Positions 25,084 through 36,844 of a stretch of 64,000 nucleotides of DNA are shown here, piece by piece. Both the position numbers and the translations under genes were made by a program. Each line of letters opens with the position of its first letter. Position 1 is the stretch's first letter. The notes beneath the pieces were generated by a model. The model was not told the DNA's origin, did not search any database, and saw only the letters and a list, made by a program, of their open reading frames with translations. This DNA comes from Prostheceraeus crozeri (taxonomy: Eukaryota; Platyhelminthes; Polycladida; Euryleptidae): positions 248,001 through 312,000 of the forward strand of contig CAJQUW010001649.1 in NCBI GenBank assembly GCA_907163375.1, written 5' to 3'.

Positions 25084-27176
25084 GTGCTATAGAAATATCT
25101 TTTGAGCATTTATCAATCAAGTGTCAATCATGCAATCATTTTATGGAAAGATGTTCCTAGATTTGGCTATGATGAAAAATAATTTCAATTAATTGATTGC
25201 TCATGTAATCCAATTAAATTAACTGATTGGTAGCAAAAATGGGATCAATTAAATTGCAATATCCAATTTTTGGGACCTTTTTCCAACCCTTGCTTCCGCT
25301 TTTTTTCATGTAAGAGTGATAGAAAGCTATTCGAGTATACTTTATAAGTTTATATCGTGATGCATTATAGGATAATCGAAAATTTTAGTTGCTTCGATCC
25401 CTGATTTTACATATAGGGCCGGTATGAAGATGAGCGTGGTTGAGAAATATTTGATTAAAATGTTAGAGAAGACTTCAAAGTTGTTTTCGTCTTGAATGAG
25501 AATTATAATGATGTCTCAATAGCAGAATACTATTTTTCCCTTCATTGATAAACATCCGTTGAGAAACGGAAATAAGGTTGTTTGAACGAGGAAAGAGTAA
25601 CTCTTTAAATTTACAGCGCCAAATAGATTCGAGTTTTTGATGCTGTTGTTAATAATTTGAAAGGAAAATTCCTCTCTTGTTCTAGTAGATTCCCATATGC
25701 GCATTGTGACTTGACTGTTTGATAGTGTTTAGGCAAACATAGAATCATTGATGTCCACGCCGTATGCAAATGTTTGTAGAACAAATGTTGACATGTGTTG
25801 TCGATAAATATCAAGAATTGATTAATTGACCAAATCCTCGTCACTCCGTGGTAGATGATAATCGAATTTCAATGAGAAAGTTATTATTTGCTTGAAAATT
25901 GTTGTATTCTCATGTCAACAGCAGATATAACGAGTTTGTAATTGTGCAGTTTGCACTCTGTATTCGAGCAGACTTGCTGTCTGAGTCAACAGTGTAGAGC
26001 TTCTTGTATTTGCTCCAAATTTACCTCCATGAAATAAGTAGAAAGTGTATCCGACTGATTGGAAAAATTTTGAGGCTTCATTCTTGTTCATTTTCATGTA
26101 AACTTCACATCTTTGGCTTCAAGAAATTTGAAAATTTCGAAGCAGTTTTTCAATGTTTCCTTAAATTCGTCTTTGTTATAGTAACGACATCATAAGAGAA
26201 AAAGCAAGCAATTCAATTAACAATTCATCAATGACATGAAAGTTTCCTTGAATAGAAGATGTGGTGTCATGTAGTTCATTCATATTGATTCATGCATACA
26301 ATAACTTTATCAAAATACACTGCAGCATTGGAATCGAGCCGGTTTTTCAGGCCCGAACCCGACACGGGCTTGCTGCGACTCTATGTCATCAACATCAGAG
26401 CGGGGACATTTAGAAACACGAGCGGGCCTAACCGTCGCTCATTATGACATACATGTATCTCCTTGATACACTCTTCAACTGGCAATTCTGTCACACTGCG
26501 TTGAAGCACAATCGGTTTGAAATCATGTCTATCATAACGAATGTTTGGGAATGAGCCTCTTTGATACTCACGCGCATTATCTTCTTCCCTAAGAAAGCGC
26601 GTTCTAAATTCATGATACTCATGAAGATCAATTTCTGTGAGCCATGACATAATTTTACAGTTATTTATTCGTTAATATGCTGCTGGCAATGCGGCAATTA
26701 CTTTGTGGTTTTTAGTCATAATTACACGTGCGGCTAAGCTGGAACCGGAACGTTTTTTCTGCCCGGCTCCTGCTCGTATGCACTGAGCCCGGGCCGTCAT
26801 TGACTCCAACATGTCAGTCCCGTGCCTGTCCGGGATGAATTTTGTATCTGGGCAAGGGCGGCAAAGTTCATCGTTTTTTTCTCCTTAGCAAAAGTATCGA
26901 TTAATATAGTTGAGTGCAATCGCCTTAAGAATATTTAAAAAAAGCTAATTATTGATTACATGATCTCATGCTGTAGGGCCTATGGACAATCTGTGAGTAA
27001 ATTGATTACTGTTGAACAGCAAGTTGGATTCTTAGACATTCAATAAAGTGAGTTTTTTAAAACTTTGTGCATGCACAATCATGTGCATCACAATTAAATT
27101 GGATCTCATTCGATGTACCGATAGCAGCTTATTCTCGTAAGCTATATTTAAGTTTATAAAAGCAGGGAAAGCGAAA
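25084..27176. other. No recognised gene; GC-rich island 26340-26830
   Basis: Mostly unassigned. The segment 26340-26830 is GC-richer than its surroundings, with CCCGAACCCGACACGGGC-type runs at the left end and CCCGGGCC / CCTGTCCGGG runs at the right. That is the texture of eroded transposon ends. Between them, minus-strand 26381-26650 encodes 89 residues with a charged, protein-like composition (ITELP-type stretches such as SVTELPVEECIKEI). I do not recognise it, and it may be a fragment of either a transposon or a host exon. Confidence 0.35.
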
Positions 27177-28370
27177 GCAAGCAAGTAAGTAAGCAAGCGT
27201 TTATTTCTCGTAAATGAAAATCTATACAGAGTGTATGCACAACTACATTCAAGCAAATTTCAAGTAATATGAAACAGTAAACATAAAAGAATTTGCTGCA
27301 AAATCACACAACATGCACATTGAATGACATGCTAACTATGTTTAAAAGAGCACTGTATAACATGCTGAATCAGAAAAGGGAAAAAGGAATAGTTATTTAA
27401 AAGAGCTAATTTACACGCAAAAGATCGCTCAACAAATACTCTGAGTTACCTTCAATTACACTGAACTAATTTTGGGACAATTAATTCGTCTGAGTTCTAA
27501 AACAACATCACATTTGTCACATTTTGATACACCATTGTACATAATGCGATGGGTTCTCTTTTCAACTTTCACAAGTGCATTATTATCTTTCTTATTGAGT
27601 CCGACGAAAACTGGGGAAGGATAGTCAAAAATTGATCGAATGATTGCCAAATAGATGTCATGTAACTTTGTAGTGGAAACAAGGGGCTTTAATCGCCGAA
27701 GAAGATGTAACCGACGACTGGCCCACACACAAGTAATTCACATGATTGTCCCATGTTAATGTGTTGTTCAAAATAACACCTAGACATTTTTGTCATAGAA
27801 ACTCGATTTTTAGAAAGTGGCTCATCAAATAATATGGGATGTTGGGAAACAGACATGACATTAGACTTATTGGTATTCAACGTTAGCATATTCAATGAAC
27901 ACCATCGTGCTACGTTGAAAGTTTCTTCTTCAATAGCGCTACGAATACAAGATGCATTACCGTTGGAAAATGGAACAACAATGCTGACATCATCGGCATA
28001 TTTGACCATAGTGCTCTCTTCAGATACACAACACAGATTTTGGATATGTATTTATCTTCATCACATCATCAGTAGAAGAGAAGCCTTGAGAAACTTTATC
28101 AGCAATCAAATCGGGAAGATTATCAGCACTACCTTTTCTGAAATCAAATGAGAAAAGTCATTTGCTTTTTCCGGCTTAGTTTGACAAGCCATTAACTCAC
28201 AGAGTCCATTCAGAGAAGACATTACTTTACTTGCCCAAATTTCTTCAGCACGAAGAATTTCTTTTTTCATATTTTCTTTCAGCTCGCCATACCGTACCCA
28301 GTTCTTTGCACGAAAAGCAGTCCACCGCTCGTGAATGAGAAAGCACTGAAGACATGTAGCCTATTTGAAA
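27177..28370 (-). mobile_element. LINE B: truncated and internally deleted non-LTR retrotransposon
   Basis: Minus strand. The linker upstream of the reverse transcriptase is visible at about 28360-28150 (HERWTAFRAKNWVRYGELKE, EILRAEEIWASK). The sequence then jumps to the catalytic MVKYADDVSIVVPFS box at about 28009. The fingers and early palm are therefore missing, an internal deletion of several hundred bases. After YADD come ARWCSLNMLTLNTNKSNVM and, in another frame, RRLHLLRRLKP, IIRSIFDYPSPVFVGL and VEKRTHRIM, all standard thumb-region landmarks of CR1/Jockey-type proteins. The 3' end is marked by a (GCTT/ACTT)n tail at 27177-27200 after about 250 bases of 3' UTR. It is inactive, and of a different family from LINE A. 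Confidence 0.8.
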
Positions 28371-31300
28371 AAGTGAATTATATTGAGTGTGGTACATTAG
28401 GTTAAAAGTTGAAATAAATATTCAATCGAATCTTTTGACCAAAATTCCATAGAAGTGTCACTTGTTAATCTCCAATCAATTATTGTTTAACACAATCTCC
28501 ACGTGATGCACTTGACATATTTCAATTTTTAAAATAACATATTTGCAGCATATAGATATGAAAAGCAACAACGTACTGCTTAAATAGACTTAATTCTTGA
28601 TTACTTAGTCTATTTAATAGATGTCTTAACTCAGATAAAGGCTTGAAACTCTTCACACAATATTTGGTCAAGAAAGTATATTTGTGACATATTTCTGCCG
28701 GTATTTATTTAATCTTATTGCCTAAGAATCATGTTGAGAAGTCATCAAGTGAATTGATTCAGAGAATTCAAATAGAAAAATTTCAGGAAAAAATTCAGAG
28801 AATGAGGAAGATATTTTTAATTCCAGACATAGTGAGTATCGGTCCGTGTACTGGATATTTCAGGCCCAAGGTGCGTACACGCTTTTGCATACTGCGAATT
28901 ATAAATACGCTTATAAGTAAATATGATCACATGCACTCAATTAAGCACAAGTTGCACTTAGTTGGTGGCTATTCTGAGGAGGGAAAATCTCGAATAAATC
29001 TTGAAATGTTGTTATTAATAATTCAACCATACATAATTTATAGCTGTATTCAAATATTCGCTAACTAGAAATAATGTGGGCCACCAGCCGGGCCTCTGAA
29101 GTTAAAATCACATACCACGTTGCTAACTCTTTCCATCAGGACTGAGCCTGCTGCGGGCGGACTTGTAGGTTGGACGGTGAGGTCACGGATCGGACTTGTC
29201 CTGATATTCTTGAACAGAAACGAGCTCGGACCGGACTTGAAAAAATATTTCCATTTGATTATGAAGATGTGAAAGTGAATCAAATGCTGTGATTATAAGG
29301 AAATAACACAAGGTGTTGACTCTAATGAGAATACACATATCCGGTCTTGAGCATAGACAGACGCATTACACGAATCAAAGCAACCGTATAAGCGTAGATT
29401 ATATAGAATTCGAACACTTTCTTGTATCGGAACTTTTGAAAAATGCTGGGATTCTCAGAATTACAAATTTCGGTGACTAAATTCAGAGAGATACATCGAT
29501 TGCATTACTGGAGCTTTTTGTATCATTACATAGCCCACCACATTTTTTACTGTCAATTGCTAAAGTGGGAAAAATTAACATATTAAATAAGTTTTTAGCG
29601 AATTCATTTATGCCTGTTCAAAATAGGGATTCGATATTGGTGAAGTCTTATCTGTTCCCGGCGATGGACACGAACCCTTGATCGCAGAGTGTCGCCCATT
29701 TGGCCCACAGACAGCTCATTGCAATCCCAGCATTGAATAGCATGAAGAACAGTTCATGTTTGATTTCAGAATGAAAGGCCTTATCTAGGCCTGAATAGTT
29801 TCGATATAATATTGCTTCTTCTGGAGGCATGGACCAAGCAGGGCCCATTTGCAAATATAAGTGCGGGTCCCAATGACGTCACAATCTTGCCACAGGTGAC
29901 GAAAATGTTTTCTCATGTATTTGACCATCCATTATGCTGATTATATGTTAGCTGAGTATGACCGTTAACCAATTGAAATACGAGCGTATCAGCTTATATA
30001 ACGATGATGTGCCATTCGTAAATTCGTCTAATTTGTGTTGAATAGTTGTTCATGAGAATCAAAAGAAAATAGGATTTTGAAAAGCAACATCATCTGCAAC
30101 CCAACCGAGGAAATTAAGCCTATAGAAGCACCCGTTAATAGGAATCAGGAAATTTACTGATCCCTGTTTTCGTGCTGGTAAATTTCCTGTGATGACAAAG
30201 TCGACAATTATAATAATGCGTATCTATAATTTACATCCCGTCTTCACAATAGAGTCTTATGTAGTCAATAGATTGAACACACGAAGAGATCTTTATGTAA
30301 TTTATTCGCTGTGCTTATTTGTCTTTTTCGTTGCATCATCAATTTTTATAGCTTCATGTTGCTCAGTAAAAATCCCGTCACAGAAAGTGATGTTCAGAAT
30401 CCAATTAACCACCTGATGCAACTAATCAAATAGATGAGCCTGCGATATGCGCTGACCAATCCAAGTAATAAACGACTCAGGCCCGGCCTGGTGTCTGACA
30501 GGGTGACGGTCATCTCGCTATGCAGTGGCCTTAAATTTTTGGCATGTTTTTGTAGAATGCATATATTATGCAAATTTATTGCTATGTACACTGTACATTA
30601 TATTATCAGGAATCTTAGTACTTTCAAAAGTGATTTTTTATGACTAATTTTCAGATGATAACAGAGGTGGAAGCTGAGAAATCATTTCATTTACACGCAC
30701 TTCCATCAGATGTTATAACAGAAAAGAAGTCTTTTTCATTTATGAATAATTTTGGTGTTAACATGCAGAATTATACAAATATAACTATAAAATGTTGGTT
30801 TTTATTGTCTGCCATGAAACACAGCATGTACTTCGCATTGTAAAAACAATTTTGGCACAAGTGATTTGCTTTCAACGTTGCTCACTCGGTCGTAATTAGC
30901 CTGCTATTAACGCCATGTTTTTCTGGCTTTTCCGTATGGATGGCAGTTATTATCTCAAATTTAGGCAGCACGATGACCTAGGGATGCATATGAAAGCTTA
31001 TGAATAGGATTTGAAAACGTGACGCGTCTCTGACATGCTTTTGGTATTTTTTTTCAACATTGCTTTCCAATGACTAATGACAAATTAACAGGCTACTGTC
31101 TTTAATGACTTATTCTCAGTTTTCATGAGTGTTTTTCGGTGTTTAGATTGATTTGATTTTCACTTATTCCTTACATACATGTAAGTACTTGTACATTGCT
31201 AAATAAATTCGGATTTCTAATATCAAATGAATGGCTGCGTTGCCAAAGGGACAAAAGTATCGACTTAACACAATGTTTTATTTAAAACTTGGTTTTCTAA

Positions 31301-31568
31301 AGCCGTGTTTTGTACATTGCTTTCAAAGATGAGCAAATCATTTTAAAAACATATTTTTGAACCATCATTCTGGATTTACATGGATGCAAAAAAAGTTGGT
31401 CAACAAATTATTTATAATTGGACAGATTTTTCTAATCAACTACTGAGTCCAATTGAATTACAATTAATTTGGAATCTATTAATCTTTACTAGTCCCGGAT
31501 GCAGAGTGATGAGTCTCGAGAAGGCGATTTTGTGTTTGTGCTGAAGAATATTACACATAATTATTTTC
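28371..31568. other. No recognised gene
   Basis: Unassigned DNA. The plus-strand open frame 28718-29068 (116 residues, charged start with EKFQEKIQRMRKIF) is the most protein-like stretch but matches nothing I know. At 29150-29240 the phrase CGGA(T/C)CGGACTTG occurs twice in a GC-rich patch. Confidence 0.35.
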
Positions 31569-32097
31569 AATTAAGGCAGGGAGGGGTTCCCAAACTGGGG
31601 TACGCGATGGAATTTTGAGGGGCACGCAGAATATTGGTGATTTATTATAGTTCAATTTTACTTTGATTACTTTCCTGTTAATTGGTCAGTTGAACTGTTA
31701 AACTATGTGCTCATTCCGCATTGGATTGTCATCATCTGGCCTTGAAGCAGCCGCTGCTAATTAGCGACCACCAACTCGACCCCAACATACTTATATGAAT
31801 GCGGATTCTCTACAATAGTAATGATTAAAAGCAAACAAAGAGTTCGTTTGATGTTGGAGCATGACTTTCGCTGCACTTGTGTTGCTACACAAGCGCGCAT
31901 CAGTTGCACCTAGTTAAAGTTTTGTATAATTAAATTACGAATTTCGTATGTTTCTACCCGTAATTAAATTTTCGTATGATTGAATTCTTGCTATTTTTCA
32001 TATGTACAGGTGAGGGTACGCGGAATAATGAAAAATCCTATGATTTTCTATCTTGGGGGTACGCAACTTGAAAAGGTTGGGAACCCCTGAATTATGG
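31569..32097. mobile_element. hAT-type MITE, about 513 bp
   Basis: The right end (32089 inwards) begins CAGGGGTTCCCAACC. The left end (31577 inwards) begins CAGGGAGGGGTTCCCAAAC, the same terminus with a small GGGA duplication. Both ends continue with GGGGTACGC-type sequence. The flanks carry an 8-base target duplication with one difference: AATTAAGG (31569-31576) and AATTATGG (32090-32097). The length and absence of any open frame mark it as a non-autonomous hAT derivative, a different family from the one at 8371-11072. Confidence 0.8.
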
Positions 32098-34001
32098 GAA
32101 CAAGTTTTATGCCGTTAATATTCATTAAATTTTTCTCCACATGCAAGTAAACTTTTGACGCTTCGCATACACATTCCTGTCTGTAAACTTGCAGTATGTG
32201 CGATTGCTGCTTCTGCCAGTGTTTAAATATGAATGAATGAAATATATATTTGACCATGTTGATACTTCACCTTGATGAATGTCACAGTGTCAGTAGAAAT
32301 GTTACTACAATTACTGAGACTCAATTTGAATAATTCTCCGAAATCTGTTGAGAAAACAGCTACGGATTTATCTCGGAAACTTATTTCTGATGAGCAATCG
32401 ATTTTACATGGAAAATCTGATTTCCTTCCTTTGCCAAATAATCTGTCAGCATCAGTGATAATGTTCCATTGAGTTAAATGCAAACGAGTTGTGTTGACAA
32501 ATGAACGCATACTTAAAAGTCAACTGACATTTTGTATAGTTGACTTGCATTCGGGGATATTCGTCGACTGAAACATCGGGAAACAGCAATTTACTGTATA
32601 TTGATAGTAGTGTGTCACATTGCGGAAATATTTATTTGAGAACTATACCCAATGCAATTTCAATTTTGCTTCTATAAAAATGACAGCTCTACCTAGCGAT
32701 TTCAATATTACACGCAATTTTTCAACTCATTGATTAACAACGATTCATAATGGGCATTGTCTTGCAACTTTATTGACAATTTGACTAATTCTTCTTTTTC
32801 ACTAGATGCCTTCACTATTATGTTTTTTATTGCAAATGACAATTTATTACACGACAGGAGCAGTACAAAACACGAAGGAACGGGCTTGCTTGAAAGAAGC
32901 CGGCTATCAAGTAAGCACTCAGAATACTAAGCTTTGAAGTGGAAGTTTACTTTTTGAAGTTTAGCAAGCATCTCATTCATAGTTTTGTGCAATTATTTTT
33001 AGATTCCACTTTCTCCTTCAATCTTGTACCTGTAGTACATCTTCATTCGTTGTTCTTCATAAATCTGGAAAAATGGAAACATTTTTCTAACTTCATTTGT
33101 TGATGTTTATTCAAAACATACATGTAGCTTTTGATTGGCATTTGGCAATGCTACTCGGTAAAATTTTAACGAGGATGATGCGAGCCAATTTATTCATGGA
33201 ACTATTTAATTAATTTCTTGTGGAAGAAACGTCCCAATTACTTTCGTGTACAATAGTCGACCATTACATAATGACATCGGAACTTCAAAACTTTCTCAGT
33301 ATCATTACCGGATGTGCTCAACATCCTCATCATTTTTTTGCATGAACGAGCGACAAAATCAAAATAATGCATCTGAAACACAGTGGAAATCAAAGAGTGT
33401 GTACTACTTTGAATTTGCTCATTCATTTTTTATTGTACAATCGCAAGCACTTTTCAAATTTGATTTACGGTTGCTCTGCTCTGTGTGAAGCTGAGATTTG
33501 AAACTTCCATCGCACAATCCGAAAGATCAGTGGAAATTTTGATTGAAATTGCAAATATGTTAGACGACTCCCTCTGAGTCTGTATTTCATGATTGTCAAA
33601 CCCTCGCACTAAGCTTACTCAGTGCACCTACACAAATACAAATGGAACCGCTTGTCGTTTATAATATTGGTGATGTGCATCTACTTGAAACTTCTTCAAA
33701 AGCCGCTATAAGTTTGCTGAAGAAGTGAAATTCAAACAATACTTCCCGAATTTTTCCACTTTCATTCAGGATGTTTTATTATCACTTGAATAAGAAATTG
33801 AGATTGTTGGTATCATGTGAATGTAGAACAACTGATAAAGCGAAGCATTGGAGTAATCTGAACGCATATTTGAACAAATTCGCTAACAACTCGACAACGG
33901 GGTGGTAGACGAAATCGATTGCTTGGATTTTGAGTTGTCAATAACGAAATTCAGATAATCGATGGCAGTAGATTGAGAAAATAGCTGAACGAAATCTCTT
34001 T

Positions 34002-34004
<3 letters not shown>
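32098..34004. other. No recognisable gene
   Basis: Unassigned AT-rich DNA. Short frames at 32272-32510 occur on both strands and cannot both be real. No repeat or element signature seen. Confidence 0.45.

Positions 34005-34038
<34 letters not shown>
34005..34038 (+). repeat. (CT)n microsatellite
   Basis: Seventeen uninterrupted CT units. Confidence 0.97.
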
Positions 34039-34040
<2 letters not shown>

Positions 34041-34199
34041 ACTCTTCCATTCTACTCAACTGATTTGTTAGAATATTTCGAGCGATTGATTTGATTCACT
34101 GACTACTTTAAACAATTGAAATATCATACGGAGTCAAGAATTGATCAAAACGTTAGTTGGAATTCAAAGTTATGAGAAAGTGTAAAAAATCTTAATAGA

Positions 34200-34332
34200 T
34201 GGACCACAAAGTGACTTGTGGTTGATCTATTGGTCTATCGCCCTCATTAGTCATGGACGGGTTTGAACCTGCGACTTTGGAGAGAGAGGACATGGAAGCA
34301 TGCTTTCTAACCAAATGACCATCGAACCACCT
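34200..34332 (-). mobile_element. tRNA-derived SINE (single copy seen)
   Basis: On the minus strand a tRNA-like head runs from 34331 down to about 34258. The A-box region is TGGTCATTTGGTTAG (34308-34322), and a near-perfect B box GGTTCAAACCC follows (34259-34269). A non-tRNA body continues to about 34200. The T arm pairs (GCAGG... CCCGT only in part), so it is not a tRNA gene. It has a different head sequence from the tRNA-like copy at 14101. Confidence 0.6.
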
Positions 34333-35146
34333 GTTTGGAGGTCATTCAGATTGGCAGATATTGCATTATTTAGGGACGCGGTAGTTCGCCGAACTGCTAT
34401 TTAATGTAAAACGCATTTATTGTATCCTATGTATCCAGAAACCCAAAATTTACTAGCATCAACACGGCCTCTTTCCGTCACGGATAGGAGACTTCCACAC
34501 GTCGTCAGCCATAAGGATGTTTCTGCAGAGGCAGCAAACTCAGTAACCTTTTTGCTCAAGAGTTGCTAAAATTTGCATTATTTTGCCTTTCTTAAAGACT
34601 GTCTTTTGCACAGGAGTTGTGGTTTGCATTATTGTGGCTTTTAATGTGTAAAGTGGTTAATGTAAAATGTCTACTGGCTAATGAAAAAGGATTAAATGTT
34701 TAAGTTGAATGATTAGAAAATGACCATTTGATTGATTCTGCAAATTTTTGGGCTAAAAACATTTTCGCATTAAAAGCATGGAATTGAGGTTTACATGCAA
34801 TTATTACACTTCATTCAAACAAGTGGGATTCGACTCATTACAGTCTTCTTCGAGTGTAGTTTACAGACATTGTAATATTATTTAACACTGTGTGATGAAG
34901 CACGCATTACGAGAAACCCATAATATTTAAACATGCAATAGTAAAATTCATACACATGTTTTCAATGCTTCGAATGCAGTTCAATGATATTGACTACAAT
35001 AAACGATACAAACGATGACGATAATTCTTACTCAGAAATTATTATCATCACTAACAGGAAGGGTTTCATAATGACAGCAAAACAGCAGGACTTATTCCTC
35101 CATTTCGTTTTTCTTGGCGGTGTCCATGAATAAAAGTAAAAACAAG
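34333..35146. other. No recognisable gene
   Basis: Unassigned AT-rich DNA with no long open frame. Confidence 0.45.
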
Positions 35147-35355
35147 AAACTGGCCCGACGTTTCGAGCATTCGCTCTTTTTCAAAGGCAGTTCGTCCAGG
35201 GACCATCTTTGTGTCTTCAGTTTGGTGCGACGCCGTTAGTCCTTGTAATTAACTTAATTAACGTTTCCATATCAAAACGCAGTTAATTGGTTATAACGAT
35301 TGATGGTTGGTTCCAGTTGACGAATGAATCGAGCTTCACTCAGCTTCATAAATTG
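35147..35355 (-). mobile_element. Penelope-like element remnant (3' end)
   Basis: Old fragment read on the minus strand. A short open segment (35272-35355) reads KLSEARFIRQLEPTINRYNQ, which fits the end of the GIY-YIG endonuclease of Penelope-like elements (the usual '..Ea.fI...kPtlNr' pattern). About 80 bases further on lies a hairpin with a GAGC/GCTC stem followed by GAAACGTCGG (35152-35193). This is the conserved motif found at the ends of these elements and related to their hammerhead ribozymes. The order is the expected one. Only the 3' tip is present. Confidence 0.55.
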
Positions 35356-35863
35356 TATACAGGACCTTGACATTTGACCAATATTTCCAAATTGAAGAAG
35401 TCAATAGTCATGATTTTGCAATGCTATTTCAGGACACTATTCCTTTGACTGGAAAACAAACTACTACGATGTTCGTGATAACGATTTTGGAACAGTCTAC
35501 TGCAATAGTGCCTTTTATATTGGTCAAAGCAGCATATGGAAGATGTATACAGTAATGGAATACTTTAGGTTAGGGCTGCACATTTGAAACACTGGTAGAC
35601 TGACACAAATTTTCATCCAAATGACAGGCCTTCAATGACGTTTGGATTAATATTCCTCATTACTAAAGATGTAAGGTCAATAGACAGAAGAACTGGACTT
35701 TATCCAGACACTTTAGGGATCTTGAATTCAAAGATACTTGGGAGCGACGGAATGATGGAAACCAATTCTAACAACTCCTCTATTTAGAAGATCTATAACA
35801 CAGTATGTGGCAACAGCAAATCAAAAACTGATTGGTTACCAAAAAGTAGACCGGAATCAGAAT
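35356..35863. other. No recognisable gene
   Basis: Unassigned spacer between the Penelope-like remnant and LINE C. I looked here for the missing upstream part of LINE D, which would be expected if LINE C had inserted into D, and did not see it. Confidence 0.4.
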
Positions 35864-36842
35864 TAATAATAATAATAATAATGATATATTTGTCATACAA
35901 CAAATTGAGTGACACATAAGAAGTATATACAAGATGAGGGTGACAAATATTGGCCCTAAAAGGGCGATCAATGCATTAACGGGAAAATGACGTACAACTA
36001 TAATAAAGTGAACTTTTACGGTATACAACAATTACCATATGTCATGTCTACTGAAGTAGGACGATATAGAGTTTTTGAAGTCGCTTATCGATGAGACGTT
36101 TTTCTCTGAAAATGTCATACGATTCCAATGTTGGACTATATTAACAGTGAAAAAACCACTACGATACTTATGTTTGGACAAAGGAGTTAACATCAGATTG
36201 TGGGAATTATTACGGTGAGAATATTCGAACAAAATATCAGGCTGTAAACCCGATTGACAGTTTTAAACACAAATATCAAGCTGTAACGGAGGCGCCTGGC
36301 AGATAGTCTAAGAAGTCCCAAGTTCATTAACTTGGACCTGTAATTTAATCCATGGAGCTGTGGTAAGAAATTACAAAATCTCTTTTGCACATTTTCAATT
36401 CGGTTGGAAAGCTTATCAATATTTGGATGCCAAATAACACAACCATACTCCAAAATAGACCGGACGAACGTTTTATAAAGGATCAAAAGCATGAAAGGAT
36501 CCCGTGAGCGAATTGACCTTTTAATCATACCCAAAACTTTGTTTGCCTTCATAACAGTAGCATGTATATGTTCCTTGAAATTCATTGATGTTGACAAAGT
36601 AATACCCAAGTCATTCACAAGAACAGCTTTACTAAATAATTGATCTTCTATCCTGTAATCAAAAAGAGAATTGCCACAACCAAAATGAATAACATTACAT
36701 TTATTCAAGTTTAATGATAGACCGTTCGAAGTTGTCCACATAGCTATTCCATTAATATCAGCTTGTAACAAATGGCAGTGTGCAGATAATTTTCCCATAT
36801 TCATAATAAGCTTGACATCGTCGGCGTACTTGATTATCTCGC
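35864..36842 (-). mobile_element. LINE C: 5'-truncated non-LTR retrotransposon
   Basis: Minus strand. It begins abruptly at the catalytic box, EIIKYADDVKLIMNMGK (about 36840-36790). The thumb and C-terminal part follow: MWTTSNGLSLNLNKCNVIHF, VLVNDLGITLS, LGMIKRSIRSRD, SILEYGCVIW, IENVQKRFCNFLPQLHGLNY. After one frameshift near 36220, YSHRNNSHN, NIVQHWNRMTFSEK and FKNSISSYF complete the protein at 36032. About 170 bases of 3' UTR end in an (ATT)n tail (35864-35882). The C-terminus is nearly complete with few breaks, so it is younger than LINEs A and D. Everything upstream of YADD is missing, as expected from abortive reverse transcription. Confidence 0.88.
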
Positions 36843-36844
36843 AG

